A stretch of 49,588 bases of DNA from an uncultured Clostridia bacterium (lineage in GTDB: Bacteria > Bacillota > Clostridia > Christensenellales > UBA1242), in contig CALVNE010000005.1 of assembly GCA_944349515.1 (NCBI GenBank), positions 1 through 49,588 on the forward strand, in the 5' to 3' direction. A program made the translations under genes and the position numbers. Positions 1 through 8,238 of this stretch are shown piece by piece (position 1 is the stretch's first letter; the number at the start of each line of letters is the position of its first letter). Below the pieces are notes generated by a model, which was not told the DNA's origin, searched no databases, and saw nothing but the letters and a program-made list of their open reading frames with translations.

Positions 1-390
1 TTAAATTTTGCTAACGCAAAAACACAATAAATTGTGTTCATCACATTGTATGTATGACCATCAGTCTCACTCAAATGTGACTTCGTCACGCTTGGTTCGA
101 CTTCCGATAATATAAAAAACTGAGCGATGTTAAAATTTAAGAAAGTTAAAGATGCATTGTAAAAAATGTGTTGCCACGGTTTGTTTTAACATTTACCTTA
201 CATAACTTTCGGGCGCCCATGCTCGGCTTCAGATAAAATATTTTTGAAAATTTAGCACAAGATATAGTGTAGTATGCAAGCATAATACCTACCATATCTT
301 GTTTTTTAATCTATCTTTCTTATATGTAAAGTAGTCTTATTTTTATACATTAATTATATCTTAAATAATCCTATTTTTAATGTTAATATT
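1..390. other. Gene-free left end of window
   Basis: No convincing coding frame is visible here. The stretch is AT-rich with several short hairpins, such as GTGAC-TTC-GTCAC near 77-89 and a CACAAT...ATTGTG pair near 21-37. It also holds the 44-bp palindromic repeat described separately at 258-301. The rest shows no recognisable RNA gene or mobile element. Confidence 0.6.
258..301 (+). repeat. 44-bp dispersed palindromic repeat, copy 1
   Basis: The 5' arm starts CAAGATATAGTGTAGTATGC and folds onto a 3' arm that starts GCATAATAC and ends ATATCTTG. This makes an almost perfect hairpin, followed directly by a run of six T, so it could also stop transcription. Near-identical sequences recur at 26495-26533 (reverse orientation) and 38961-39003. 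A short palindrome at several intergenic sites fits a REP-like or MITE-like element, but no associated transposase is present in the window. Confidence 0.8.
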
Positions 391-999
391 TCACAATAAT
401 TCGGTTATCTTATTCCTATTTTTGTAGGCGTAGGTGATGTTTTTTTGGTGAGTTTTGTCCTTTAAAAAACTGCCGTGGGTTTTTGAGTTTTTAAAATGCA
501 GACAAACATGCCCGCCTAAGCCATTTTCGCCTTTACTTTCGCCATGTGGAAAACCGGTGAGGCTGGCGCAAAAATAGACGTTTTCGCGATATTCAAGGTA
601 CACAGGGCGCCTATCCCAAGACGGCGTGCCGTTATATATCTCATATAATAGAAGGGTGTTGTTCTCGTCGATGGTTTCAATGTCGGCGTGATTTTTTCCG
701 CCCGTGCGCTCAATCATAATGCTGATTCCGCTTTCAATATCAATAAGCCGATAAGGCGTAAAGCATTCAATTATGGCGTTGGCAACTTCCCAATCGACCG
801 CCAGAACCTTGACTTCGTCATCGCTTTCCACCTCAAGTTCGCTCTCTTTGACGTTGGCAATTTCCACCATGTTTTTGTCTGTCACATTGGTGTAGGAGGA
901 AAACATGGGATAAGGAAAAAGTCCGGCAGTCAAACTTGCCGACAGAGCGAAGATGATGAGGTATATAAGTAGTCGCTTGTGCATAAAATTAGTTTGCAT
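391..999 (-). CDS. Secreted or membrane-anchored protein of unknown function
   Basis: A 202-residue protein whose first 30 residues (KRLL followed by a hydrophobic stretch) look like a signal peptide or an N-terminal membrane anchor. The C-terminal third contains GGHVCLHFKNSKTHGS followed by D-K-THQ. This His-rich pattern (H-x4-H, then S-x-THG, then D-x-x-HQ) resembles a signature I recall from extracellular clostridial proteins, but I cannot name the family, so any enzymatic role is a guess. The start is uncertain: ATG 999 and ATG 984 are both in frame and neither has a good Shine-Dalgarno sequence. It is transcribed divergently from the YkvI-like gene. Confidence 0.6.
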   Translation of the reverse strand: MQTNFMHKRLLIYLIIFALSASLTAGLFPYPMFSSYTNVTDKNMVEIANVKESELEVESDDEVKVLAVDWEVANAIIECFTPYRLIDIESGISIMIERTGGKNHADIETIDENNTLLLYEIYNGTPSWDRRPVYLEYRENVYFCASLTGFPHGESKGENGLGGHVCLHFKNSKTHGSFLKDKTHQKNITYAYKNRNKITELL

Positions 1000-1061
1000 A
1001 AAATTTCTATTTTGATACCAATATAAAGTCTAATTTCAGCGTGTTTCGCATATCTTTTCTT

Positions 1062-2078
1062 ATGAAACAAGTTTGGACAACTGTTTTTTTGTTGTTTGGC
1101 ACAATTGTTGGGTCGGGATTTTCAAGTGGCAAGGAAATTCTAGTGTTTTTCAGCCGTTTTGGCGAACTTTCTTATCTTTACATCGTCATTGCGTGCCTGT
1201 TATTCTTCCTCCTCTTTTACCTCTTCCTTTCTAAGGGAAAATTTGTGATAGAAAAACTTGAAAAACTTAAAATTGTCAATGTTATTTTAACCTTCATTTC
1301 GCTTGTTTTCACGGCGTCGATGTTTGCCGGGCTTAAAAGTTTATTTATGTTTTCAAATTCGTTCTTGTATATTCTTCTTTGCGCACTTCTTTTAATTTTC
1401 ACCGTATATTTAACCCTTAAAGGTATGCGGGCGCTAGAGAAGGTGACACTCATTCTTATGCCAGTTTGCGTATTTATCTTTCTTGCCGTACTTATATATA
1501 TTTCCTTCCAAAATCCCGAGTTCACCGCTTCGGCGACGAGTCCGTTTGGCTACTTTTACTGTCCACTCTATGTGGCGCTCAATTTTTCCACCAGCACCTT
1601 TATTGTCAGCAAGGCGGGGCGGGAGTTAAATAAAAAACAGACCTTTTTAGTAAGTCTGTTTTGTGCCATACTTCTTTTTATCTTCCTTCTTTTTGCCAAC
1701 TTTGTGCTTAGAACTCATGTGGATAGCCACTACGCCGATATGCCGTTTTTGTACCTTTGCAAAGATAACCCTTTCTTTTTTGTGCTTTGTTATGCGGTCA
1801 TTTTAATTGGCTGTTTGACCACACTTTTTTCGCTCTGCCTTACCATAAAATCGTCAGTTTTCCCAAAAAGTGATGCGCTGGGTATTTGCACTGCCGTTTT
1901 TTTGCCCTTCCTTATAAGCGAACTTGGGTTTTCAGAGATTGTTGCAAACGTCTATCCGCTTGCTTCTGTGCTTGGAATTTGCGTGCTACTATTTTTTATA
2001 TATTCGTTCAAGCAGACTGACAAGATAGTACATCACGAACGCCAAAATGCAAAGCACAAACGTCGCACTCATCACTAG
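1062..2078 (+). CDS. YkvI-like multi-pass membrane transporter
   Basis: About ten hydrophobic segments fill this protein of roughly 338 residues. The N-terminal GTIVGSGFSSGKEI stretch, Gly/Ser-rich in an unwound first helix, is typical of the YkvI family, which belongs to the LeuT-fold amino-acid/cation symporter superfamily. The substrate is unknown. I prefer ATG 1062 (MKQVWTT) over the upstream GTG at 1041 because membrane segment 1 begins right after it; neither has a strong ribosome binding site. The last 15 residues are highly basic and His-rich, and are encoded in DNA that also encodes the C-terminus of the convergent ABC permease, a 90-bp tail-to-tail overlap. The true stop could once have been earlier. 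Confidence 0.75.
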   Translation: MKQVWTTVFLLFGTIVGSGFSSGKEILVFFSRFGELSYLYIVIACLLFFLLFYLFLSKGKFVIEKLEKLKIVNVILTFISLVFTASMFAGLKSLFMFSNSFLYILLCALLLIFTVYLTLKGMRALEKVTLILMPVCVFIFLAVLIYISFQNPEFTASATSPFGYFYCPLYVALNFSTSTFIVSKAGRELNKKQTFLVSLFCAILLFIFLLFANFVLRTHVDSHYADMPFLYLCKDNPFFFVLCYAVILIGCLTTLFSLCLTIKSSVFPKSDALGICTAVFLPFLISELGFSEIVANVYPLASVLGICVLLFFIYSFKQTDKIVHHERQNAKHKRRTHH

Positions 2079-2798
2079 GTCGATTTTGAAAATTTGCCCG
2101 CCGTAGACGATAAGATAACCAAGCCCTGCCTTGCTTGTGAGGTATTCGCCCATGATGCTACCAACGAAACTCATGCCGACATTTATTTTTAACACCGAGA
2201 TAAAATCGCGCATAGACGACGGCAATATAAGTTTCCAAAGTATTTGAAATTTGTTGGCGTTCATGCTCTTTAAAAGCAGAATTTTTCCTTCGTCACACGC
2301 GACAAATGAGGAGAGCATGGTCATGGTGGTGATAACTATTGAGATAAGCACGCACATTAAAATTATCGCGTTGGTGCCGGCGCCTACCCATAGAATTATA
2401 ATAGGTCCAAGGGCGATTTTCGGCAAGGAGTTTAAAACGACAATGTATGGCTCGAAAATTTTTCGTACCTTTTCGTTCCACCAAAGTAACACGGCAATGA
2501 GATAGCCAAGCACGGTGGCAATGAAAAAGCCGATAAGCGTTTCATACAGCGTCACCCATGTGTGATGAAAAAGGGTGCCGGAGGCTATCATATCGCCAAG
2601 TTGCGCGATTATCCTCGACGGGCTGGAAAAGAAAAACGGGTCCAGCACATTTAAATAGGTAAGTAATTCCCAGAGTCCTAAAAATGCCACTAAAATAAAA
2701 ATGCGAAAAAAGATGACGATAAATTTATCTTGCTTTAACTTTTTCACATATTTTTTGTGTGAGAGGGAAAAATTAACCATTTTCGCTTTTTTCTTCAT
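1989..2798 (-). CDS. ABC transporter permease, SsuC/TauC (NitT/TauT) type
   Basis: Integral membrane subunit of an importer. About six membrane helices are visible. The cytoplasmic coupling loop of binding-protein-dependent permeases lies near LPKIALGPIIILWVGAG, and the following EYLTSKAGLGYLI is characteristic of the SsuC/TauC/ThiX group, whose members import sulfonates, nitrate, taurine or pyrimidine precursors of thiamine. I chose ATG 2798 because GGAGAG lies about 9 bases upstream; a longer frame starts at 2834. The start lies inside the end of the ATPase gene, so the two are translationally coupled. No solute-binding protein gene is next to the pair, so the substrate cannot be inferred. 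Confidence 0.88.
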   Translation of the reverse strand: MKKKAKMVNFSLSHKKYVKKLKQDKFIVIFFRIFILVAFLGLWELLTYLNVLDPFFFSSPSRIIAQLGDMIASGTLFHHTWVTLYETLIGFFIATVLGYLIAVLLWWNEKVRKIFEPYIVVLNSLPKIALGPIIILWVGAGTNAIILMCVLISIVITTMTMLSSFVACDEGKILLLKSMNANKFQILWKLILPSSMRDFISVLKINVGMSFVGSIMGEYLTSKAGLGYLIVYGGQIFKIDLVMSATFVLCILAFVMYYLVSLLERIYKK

Positions 2799-3549
2799 TG
2801 GTAAGTTCTCTCCATATCTTTTCAAAATAGCCACTAAACGATGAATCCTCTCTCTTTTTTAGTGGGGTTTCGCCAATAAGGTCAAGGTTTATCTCGTCTT
2901 TAATACGCGCAGGGCGCGACGATAGCACAATTATTTTATCGCTCATTGATATCGCTTCGGAAATGTCGTGCGTCACAAGTATGGCGGTCTTTTTTTCGCT
3001 CTTAATTATCTCATAGACATCATCGCATAACGATAGGCGCGTTTGATAGTCTAGGGCAGAGAAAGGTTCATCGAGTAGCAGAAGTTTTGGCTCCATAACA
3101 AGTGTGCGTATGAGCGCAACGCGTTGCCTCATGCCTCCACTTAGCGAGCGTGGCTTTTTGTTTTTAAAATTGTAGAGACTGTATTTTTTCAAAAGTTCCT
3201 CGGCAAATTGTAGTTTTTCGTCGAGATTTTTCGGCTTTTGTAGTTCTAACCCTAGTGTGATATTTTTCCAAACCGAACGCCAATCGAAAAGCATATCGCG
3301 TTGGAACATATATCCTATCTTTTTTGTATCAATCTTATTTGAGCCGTCTAGATATACATTGCCAGAACTCGGTTTCAATAGCCCGGCGATTAGGGAAAGT
3401 ATTGTGGTTTTGCCACAACCGCTGGGTCCAACAATCGAAACAAACTCCTCCTCAAAAACATTGAAGTTGATGTTATCGAGTGCAAATATTTCGTCGTCTT
3501 TGGTTTGATAGAAATATGTTACATTATCAAATTTTAAAATTTCGTTCAT
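2773..3549 (-). CDS. ABC transporter ATPase, SsuB/TauB type
   Basis: Cytoplasmic ATPase of 258 residues that should power the adjacent permease. All motifs are intact: Walker A GPSGCGKTTI, a Q-loop in MFQRDMLFDW, signature LSGGMRQR, Walker B LLLLDEPFSALD and the switch histidine in LVTHDISEA. MFQRDMLFDWRSV is typical of the NitT/TauT class. The start ATG has AGAGG about 6 bases upstream. It overlaps the following permease start by 26 bases, so ATPase and permease form one minus-strand operon. Without a binding protein the ligand stays open (sulfonate, taurine or a thiamine precursor are the family's usual cargo). Confidence 0.92.
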   Translation of the reverse strand: MNEILKFDNVTYFYQTKDDEIFALDNINFNVFEEEFVSIVGPSGCGKTTILSLIAGLLKPSSGNVYLDGSNKIDTKKIGYMFQRDMLFDWRSVWKNITLGLELQKPKNLDEKLQFAEELLKKYSLYNFKNKKPRSLSGGMRQRVALIRTLVMEPKLLLLDEPFSALDYQTRLSLCDDVYEIIKSEKKTAILVTHDISEAISMSDKIIVLSSRPARIKDEINLDLIGETPLKKREDSSFSGYFEKIWRELTNEEKSENG

Positions 3550-3675
3550 CTTTTGCCTCTACAAATACATTTTATTTTGCTCGCTCTTTTTTGTGAATAT
3601 TGGTGGCATAAAAACTTGAATAACCACTTTTCCCCGCTTAAAATTTATGCGAAAGTTGCTTAAAAAGGAGGTTTA

Positions 3676-3954
3676 GTGGAAGATATAAAGAAAGCTCTTT
3701 TAAAAAAGGCGCTCGGGTTTTGTAGCGACGAGATTGTGGAGGAGTATTCGCTTGACGAACAGGGCAACTCTGTTCTAAACAAGCGCAAGGTCACCAAAAA
3801 ATACAATCCGCCGGATATAAGTGCCATGAAGATATTGCTTGAAAAAGAGAATGCGCTAGACGATAGACTTTCACACATGACCATGTCGGAACTTAAAAAA
3901 GAAAAAAAGCGACTTTTGAAACAATTAAAGGAGGAAGAGAAGAGTGAAAGTTGA
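3676..3954 (+). CDS. Terminase small subunit-like fragment
   Basis: A 92-residue protein starting at GTG 3676, with AAGGAGG centred 8 bases upstream. The segment LKKALGF...VEEY......KRKVTKKYNPPD resembles the C-terminal half of phage small-terminase proteins, where a KKALGY...KKVTKxxxPD block precedes a conserved Trp-Leu-Lys region. Here that region reads ISAMKILLEKE. The N-terminal DNA-binding HTH seen in full-length TerS is absent and the C-terminus is Lys/Glu-rich, probably coiled coil. It is the first gene of the capsid cassette, where TerS normally sits. Assignment is by pattern memory only; it could instead be an unrelated small phage protein. Confidence 0.5.
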   Translation: MEDIKKALLKKALGFCSDEIVEEYSLDEQGNSVLNKRKVTKKYNPPDISAMKILLEKENALDDRLSHMTMSELKKEKKRLLKQLKEEEKSES

Positions 3955-4177
3955 AGAATGTCGTCACACGGTTAAATGCGACACGAGCGGGTGCAAAAAT
4001 TTTGCCAAGTATTACATCTCAACGCGCGGATTTTTAAAGAATGAATTTGCGTTTTGTGAAGAGTGTTTGAAAAGTTTATACAGCGAACTTGCCAAACTTT
4101 TTGTGCCAAGAGCGATAGAGTCGCACTTTAAGCCAGATAGAATAACAAGAAGGAGGAAGAATGAAAAAGCAGAATAA
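3944..4177 (+). CDS. Small zinc-ribbon-like protein of the capsid cassette
   Basis: A 77-residue protein from a GTG start, with GGAGG in the end of the preceding gene; the frames overlap by 11 bases. Cysteines are arranged CDTSGC...FCEECLKSL (C-x4-C, about 25 residues, C-x2-C), suggesting one zinc-binding site, and the C-terminus is basic (RRRKNEK). Similar small Cys4 proteins occur in phage genomes, but I know of no specific function. It occupies the position between small terminase and portal where the large terminase gene would be expected, and is far too small to replace it. The end overlaps the portal start by 17 bases. Confidence 0.7.
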   Translation: MKVEECRHTVKCDTSGCKNFAKYYISTRGFLKNEFAFCEECLKSLYSELAKLFVPRAIESHFKPDRITRRRKNEKAE

Positions 4178-6002
4178 TTTAGTTGAAGAGGTTTTAAAGG
4201 ACTTTCAAAATCGAATTTTGGAGCGCAAAAGTTATGAAACTCAGTGGAAGTTAAACATGAATTTCTATATGGGCAATCAATTTTGCACCATCGGTTTTGG
4301 CGGGCTTGTGGAGGATAGTGATAGGCAATATTTTTGGCAAGAAAGAGAGGTGTTTAACCACATTGCGCCGAAAATTGATATCCGCCTTGCCAAACTTTCG
4401 GCAATAAGACCAAAGTTGTATGTTGTGCCGGCGTCCAGCGACGAAAAGGACACCTACACCGCCAAAATGTCGAAGAAGATTTTAGATTCGGTTTCGTCAA
4501 AGTACAACCTTTCGCAAAAGATAAATCAGGCGACTAAGTGGAGCGAAATTTGTGGCACAAGTTTCTATAAGGTGTTCTGGAACTCTAACCTCGGGCAGGT
4601 TGTTGCCATTGAAGAGAGCGGGCGAAAGATAAAGGCGGGCGATGTGGATATTGCCGTTTGCTCGCCATTTGAAATTTATCCGGACTCCACCACTTGCGAG
4701 AATTTGGAAGATTGCCAAAGTATAATTCACGCCAAGGTCTATTCTGCGGAAGAGATTAAGAGAATGTACGGCGTGGAGATTGAGGGGAAGGAGATAAACG
4801 TCTTTTCGCTTGACAGCACCTTCTCAATCGGCGGACTTGGTTACAGCGGAATTGGCACCAAAGTGATTGAAAGCACCAAAAAGGACGCGGGGCTTGTTAT
4901 TGAAAAGTATGTAAGACCGAACGAGGACTATCCAAACGGTAGGCTGATTATCATTGCCGGCGAAACGCTGGTGTTTGACGGCGAGTTGCCTTACATAAAC
5001 GGCGTGGACGGCAAGCGCGATTTTCCGTTCATTAAGCAAGTTAGTTGCGACGAGGTTGGCTCGTTCTGGGGCAAAAGTTTGGTGGAAAGATTGATACCAA
5101 TTCAGCGTGCATACAATGCCGTTAAAAACAGAAAGCACGAGTTTTTAAATAGGCTCACGCTCGGCGTTTTGGCGGTTGAGGACGGGAGCGTGGATATCGA
5201 CAACCTTGAAGAAGAAGGTTTGGCACCGGGTAAAATTTTGGTATATAGACAGGGCGCGAATGTGCCGGAATACCTTGACAGTGAAAGGTTGCCAACCGAT
5301 TTTGAAAAGGAAGAGGAAAAACTGCTTGAAGAGTTCACCACGCTAAGCGGAACTTCGGAGATGGGCGACATGACCACCATTTCCGCGTCCATGAGCGGTG
5401 TGGCGCTGGAACTACTTTTAGACGAAAATCAAACGCGTTTATCTTTCACAACCGACAGCATAAAAAATGCCATAAAAACAATTGGCAAACATCTTTTGAG
5501 GCTGTATAAACAATTCGCAAATATGCCGAGGCTTATGAAGATTGTGGGCGAAAATGGTATGCCGGAACTTTTCTACTTTAAAAGTAGCGACATCTCGAGC
5601 GACGACGTGCAGTTTGAAACGGAGTCGGAGGGCGCTGACACTCTCACGCAGAGGCGCAATACCATTTACACCTTGCTTGATAAGGGGCTATTGCAAGACG
5701 AGGACGGCAAACTTAGTCAAACTGCGAAAAACAAAATTTTGGAGATGATTGGCTTTGGCAATTGGAACTCCACGCAAAATTTAGGCGAACTTCACATACG
5801 CCGTGCGGATAACGAAAACATTGCCATGCTGGACGGGGATAGCGTTCGCGTAAAACAAATTGATGACCACGCGCTTCACATCAACGAGCATATTGCATAT
5901 ATGCTCTCTGGCGAATACGAGAAGAATGCCGACGAAAAAGTGGAAGAGGTATTTTTGAAACACATTGAAGAACACAAAAATCTTTTAAAGGAAGGAGAAT
6001 GA
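4161..6002 (+). CDS. Phage portal protein, P22-like
   Basis: A 613-residue portal candidate, the right size for portals of short-tailed P22-like phages. The portal forms the dodecameric ring at one capsid vertex through which DNA enters and leaves. Supporting sequence includes the N-terminal WKLNMNFYMGNQF, then NHIAPKIDIRLAKLSAIRP and LYVVPAS near residues 75-100, and the wing/stem region with SFWGKSLVERLIPIQRAYN (about 297-315). The start ATG follows AGGAGGAAG. It is followed two bases later by the scaffold gene, the normal morphogenesis order. The whole frame is open with no obvious deletions. Confidence 0.85.
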   Translation: MKKQNNLVEEVLKDFQNRILERKSYETQWKLNMNFYMGNQFCTIGFGGLVEDSDRQYFWQEREVFNHIAPKIDIRLAKLSAIRPKLYVVPASSDEKDTYTAKMSKKILDSVSSKYNLSQKINQATKWSEICGTSFYKVFWNSNLGQVVAIEESGRKIKAGDVDIAVCSPFEIYPDSTTCENLEDCQSIIHAKVYSAEEIKRMYGVEIEGKEINVFSLDSTFSIGGLGYSGIGTKVIESTKKDAGLVIEKYVRPNEDYPNGRLIIIAGETLVFDGELPYINGVDGKRDFPFIKQVSCDEVGSFWGKSLVERLIPIQRAYNAVKNRKHEFLNRLTLGVLAVEDGSVDIDNLEEEGLAPGKILVYRQGANVPEYLDSERLPTDFEKEEEKLLEEFTTLSGTSEMGDMTTISASMSGVALELLLDENQTRLSFTTDSIKNAIKTIGKHLLRLYKQFANMPRLMKIVGENGMPELFYFKSSDISSDDVQFETESEGADTLTQRRNTIYTLLDKGLLQDEDGKLSQTAKNKILEMIGFGNWNSTQNLGELHIRRADNENIAMLDGDSVRVKQIDDHALHINEHIAYMLSGEYEKNADEKVEEVFLKHIEEHKNLLKEGE

Positions 6003-6003
6003 T

Positions 6004-6648
6004 ATGGACGAAGAAAAGTATTGGGAACAACCGGAAGATTTAACCCTTGATGACGCTCAGCAAAGTGAGGTTGAGGAAAATGCGGAAGGCTCCCAAATTG
6101 AGGTTACAACAGGCGACAAAAGCGAAGCGGAAAACGGCGAAACGGTTGGAAAATTTAAAGATGTAAATGCGCTACTTGAAGCCTATAACAACCTTGAAAA
6201 GGAATTCACAAAAAAATGCCAAAGACTATCCGCCTTAGAGAAAGACAAGGTAAAGGAGGACGAGACGCTTAAAAAACAAGTGGACGAAAAACTTTCTTTA
6301 TTCCTTTCTTCGAACGGCGAGGCATCGGCTTACAAGGAAGAACTTTTAGCCAAAGTGAATGAAAATGATAGTCTAAAAAGAATGGACGACCCCTTCGGCT
6401 ATGTTTGGGCAGAAATGGTGTTTGATAAGATTAAAAACCAAAAACTAACCGATGAGTCTGTCAAAAACTACATTTTGAGTAATGAAAATATCAAAAATGC
6501 AGTTATCGAAAATTATATAAATCAACTAGCGGAAAATAAGTCACCGGTCATCATATCATCGAAGGGAAATAGGGTGGCAACGGTTGCCACTCAAAACCCT
6601 TCCAACTTAAATGATGCGAAAAAATATTTAATCGACTTACTTTCCTAA
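6004..6648 (+). CDS. Phage capsid scaffolding protein
   Basis: A 214-residue, very acidic and Glu/Lys-rich protein between portal and capsid genes, the classical scaffold position. The first 45 residues are acidic and disordered. GKFKDVNALLEAYNNLEKEF leads into a coiled coil (about 50-95), followed by helical segments and a short C-terminal tail ending DAKKYLIDLL. Scaffolds transiently guide capsid subunits into a procapsid and are then lost. No Ser-His-Asp protease motif is visible, so self-cleavage as in fused scaffold-proteases is unlikely. The start has GGAAGGAG upstream. Confidence 0.8.
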   Translation: MDEEKYWEQPEDLTLDDAQQSEVEENAEGSQIEVTTGDKSEAENGETVGKFKDVNALLEAYNNLEKEFTKKCQRLSALEKDKVKEDETLKKQVDEKLSLFLSSNGEASAYKEELLAKVNENDSLKRMDDPFGYVWAEMVFDKIKNQKLTDESVKNYILSNENIKNAVIENYINQLAENKSPVIISSKGNRVATVATQNPSNLNDAKKYLIDLLS

Positions 6649-6665
6649 GAAAAAAGGAGAAAAAA

Positions 6666-7901
6666 ATGGTAACTTTACAAAGTGCAGAAAACGCGCTTAA
6701 AAGTGTCTACTTGGGCGTTGTTGCTAACCAACTCAATGTGGCAGCCAGCCCTCTTCTTGCCATGATTAAGCGCTCTACCAGCAACATCTACGGCAAAGAA
6801 ATTCGAAAAGCGGCGCCAATCGGCATAAACGGCGGTATCACTGCTGGCGACGAGGACGGCAAACTTCCAAAGGCACATTCCACTGAATATGTGCAGTTTG
6901 TGGACGAACTTAGAAATCTCTATGGAAAATTGGAGATATCCGACAAGGCGCTTCGTGCAACTTCAAACAATATCACAAGTTTTGTCAATCTTTTAAACGA
7001 CGAAATGGAAAGGCTTATTGAGTCTAGCAATTTTAACCTTGGCAGAATGCTTTATGGCAACGGCACCGGCACTCTTTCCTCTGTTATCTCTTTTAATGAG
7101 TCAAACAAATACCTTGAACTACATGATGTTAGCAAAATTATAGAAGGTATGGTGGTGAGAGGAACCGATGTTGGCGCTCAAAACAGAGACCAAAACGAGG
7201 AGAACTATTTTATCGTTCAATATGTTGACAGAGCGAACAACAGAATTTATCTCGACAAAGGCGGTTATCAATCCATCGGCATAAATACCGGGTCGGACAT
7301 ATATGTTCAATACTCATATAACAAAGAGATGATAGGAATTGAGGGAGTTTTAACTAACGCCAAAATTTATGGGCTTACAAGAGCGGACTATCAGTGGCTT
7401 AAACCTTACCTTTCCACAACAACTTCCTATATCTCGGACAACCTCATTCAAACCGCTATCGACTCACTTGAGGATAACGCAAACTCTAAGATTAACCTCA
7501 TTTCAACCACGAAAGCGGTGAAGAGATTGTATCAAGAATACCTTTCGGCATATAGAAGAAACATCGACATAACCGAACTTGCTGGCGGTTATAAAACAAT
7601 GACTTACAACGGCATTCCGGTGATTGGCGAAAGATTTGTTCCCGCTAACACGATGTATCTTCTTAACACCAACGACTTTACATTGTACGAAATGTGCGAT
7701 TGGAAATGGCTGGAAGATGAGAACGGCAGAATTCTCAAGCAAAATCCAGATTACGCAACATATTCGGCAACGCTGGTTAAATATGCAGAACTATTATGCG
7801 ATAAGCCGGGCGGACAGGGCAAGATAAGCAACATTGCCACCACTCTTACGCCACCTGAAACCTCTGGCACGTCTGACACTGACTCTGGCTCACAAAGTTA
7901 A
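6666..7901 (+). CDS. Phage major capsid protein
   Basis: A 411-residue protein following the scaffold gene, with AAAAGGAG upstream of its ATG. The N-terminal LQSAENALKSVYLGVVANQL, LLAMIKRST and the central LYGKLEISDKALRATS are typical of HK97-fold coat proteins of P22-like and related phages, in which a long helix precedes the E-loop. The C-terminal part carries GIPVIGERFVPANTMYLL, a usual A-domain pattern in such capsids, and ends in a Thr/Ser/Gly-rich tail. It should assemble into the icosahedral shell with the portal at one vertex. The frame is intact and the composition resembles the surrounding chromosome, which suggests long residence. Confidence 0.85.
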   Translation: MVTLQSAENALKSVYLGVVANQLNVAASPLLAMIKRSTSNIYGKEIRKAAPIGINGGITAGDEDGKLPKAHSTEYVQFVDELRNLYGKLEISDKALRATSNNITSFVNLLNDEMERLIESSNFNLGRMLYGNGTGTLSSVISFNESNKYLELHDVSKIIEGMVVRGTDVGAQNRDQNEENYFIVQYVDRANNRIYLDKGGYQSIGINTGSDIYVQYSYNKEMIGIEGVLTNAKIYGLTRADYQWLKPYLSTTTSYISDNLIQTAIDSLEDNANSKINLISTTKAVKRLYQEYLSAYRRNIDITELAGGYKTMTYNGIPVIGERFVPANTMYLLNTNDFTLYEMCDWKWLEDENGRILKQNPDYATYSATLVKYAELLCDKPGGQGKISNIATTLTPPETSGTSDTDSGSQS

Positions 7902-7917
7902 TTAAAAGGAAAATAAT

Positions 7918-8238
7918 ATGAAAAAATCATTCGAAATTTATAGCGACTGTTTGGATATTGTTAAAAGACTTAAAGAGATAGACAAGGACTATTTTGTTAT
8001 GTACAACCTTGAAAGAAAGACTTTTGAACTACATAACCATGCGCAAGAAAGAGATACCTTCTGTTTGACCTTGCCTTTTGACTCTCTCGATGAGCGCGCC
8101 ATAACTTTAACAAAGAAAACGCTTTCTGTTAAGCGTGACGAACTTTTTAAGGAAATGGAAGCGGAAAATGAGAGGAACTTAAAATCTAAATACCGCCAAA
8201 TTTTGAATGAAGCGGAGGCAAGATTATATGAAAGTTAA
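7918..8238 (+). CDS. Small capsid-cassette protein, unknown
   Basis: A 106-residue, charged protein immediately downstream of the capsid gene (16-base gap, AAAAGGA ribosome binding site). SDCLDIVKRLKEIDKDYFVMYN followed by FELHNHAQERDTFCLTLPFD resembles small proteins found next to capsid genes in phages of clostridia. The last 40 residues are a Lys/Glu-rich helix, likely coiled coil. Function is unknown; a decoration or connector-accessory role is a guess from position. Its end overlaps the start of the next gene by 11 bases. Confidence 0.7.
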   Translation: MKKSFEIYSDCLDIVKRLKEIDKDYFVMYNLERKTFELHNHAQERDTFCLTLPFDSLDERAITLTKKTLSVKRDELFKEMEAENERNLKSKYRQILNEAEARLYES

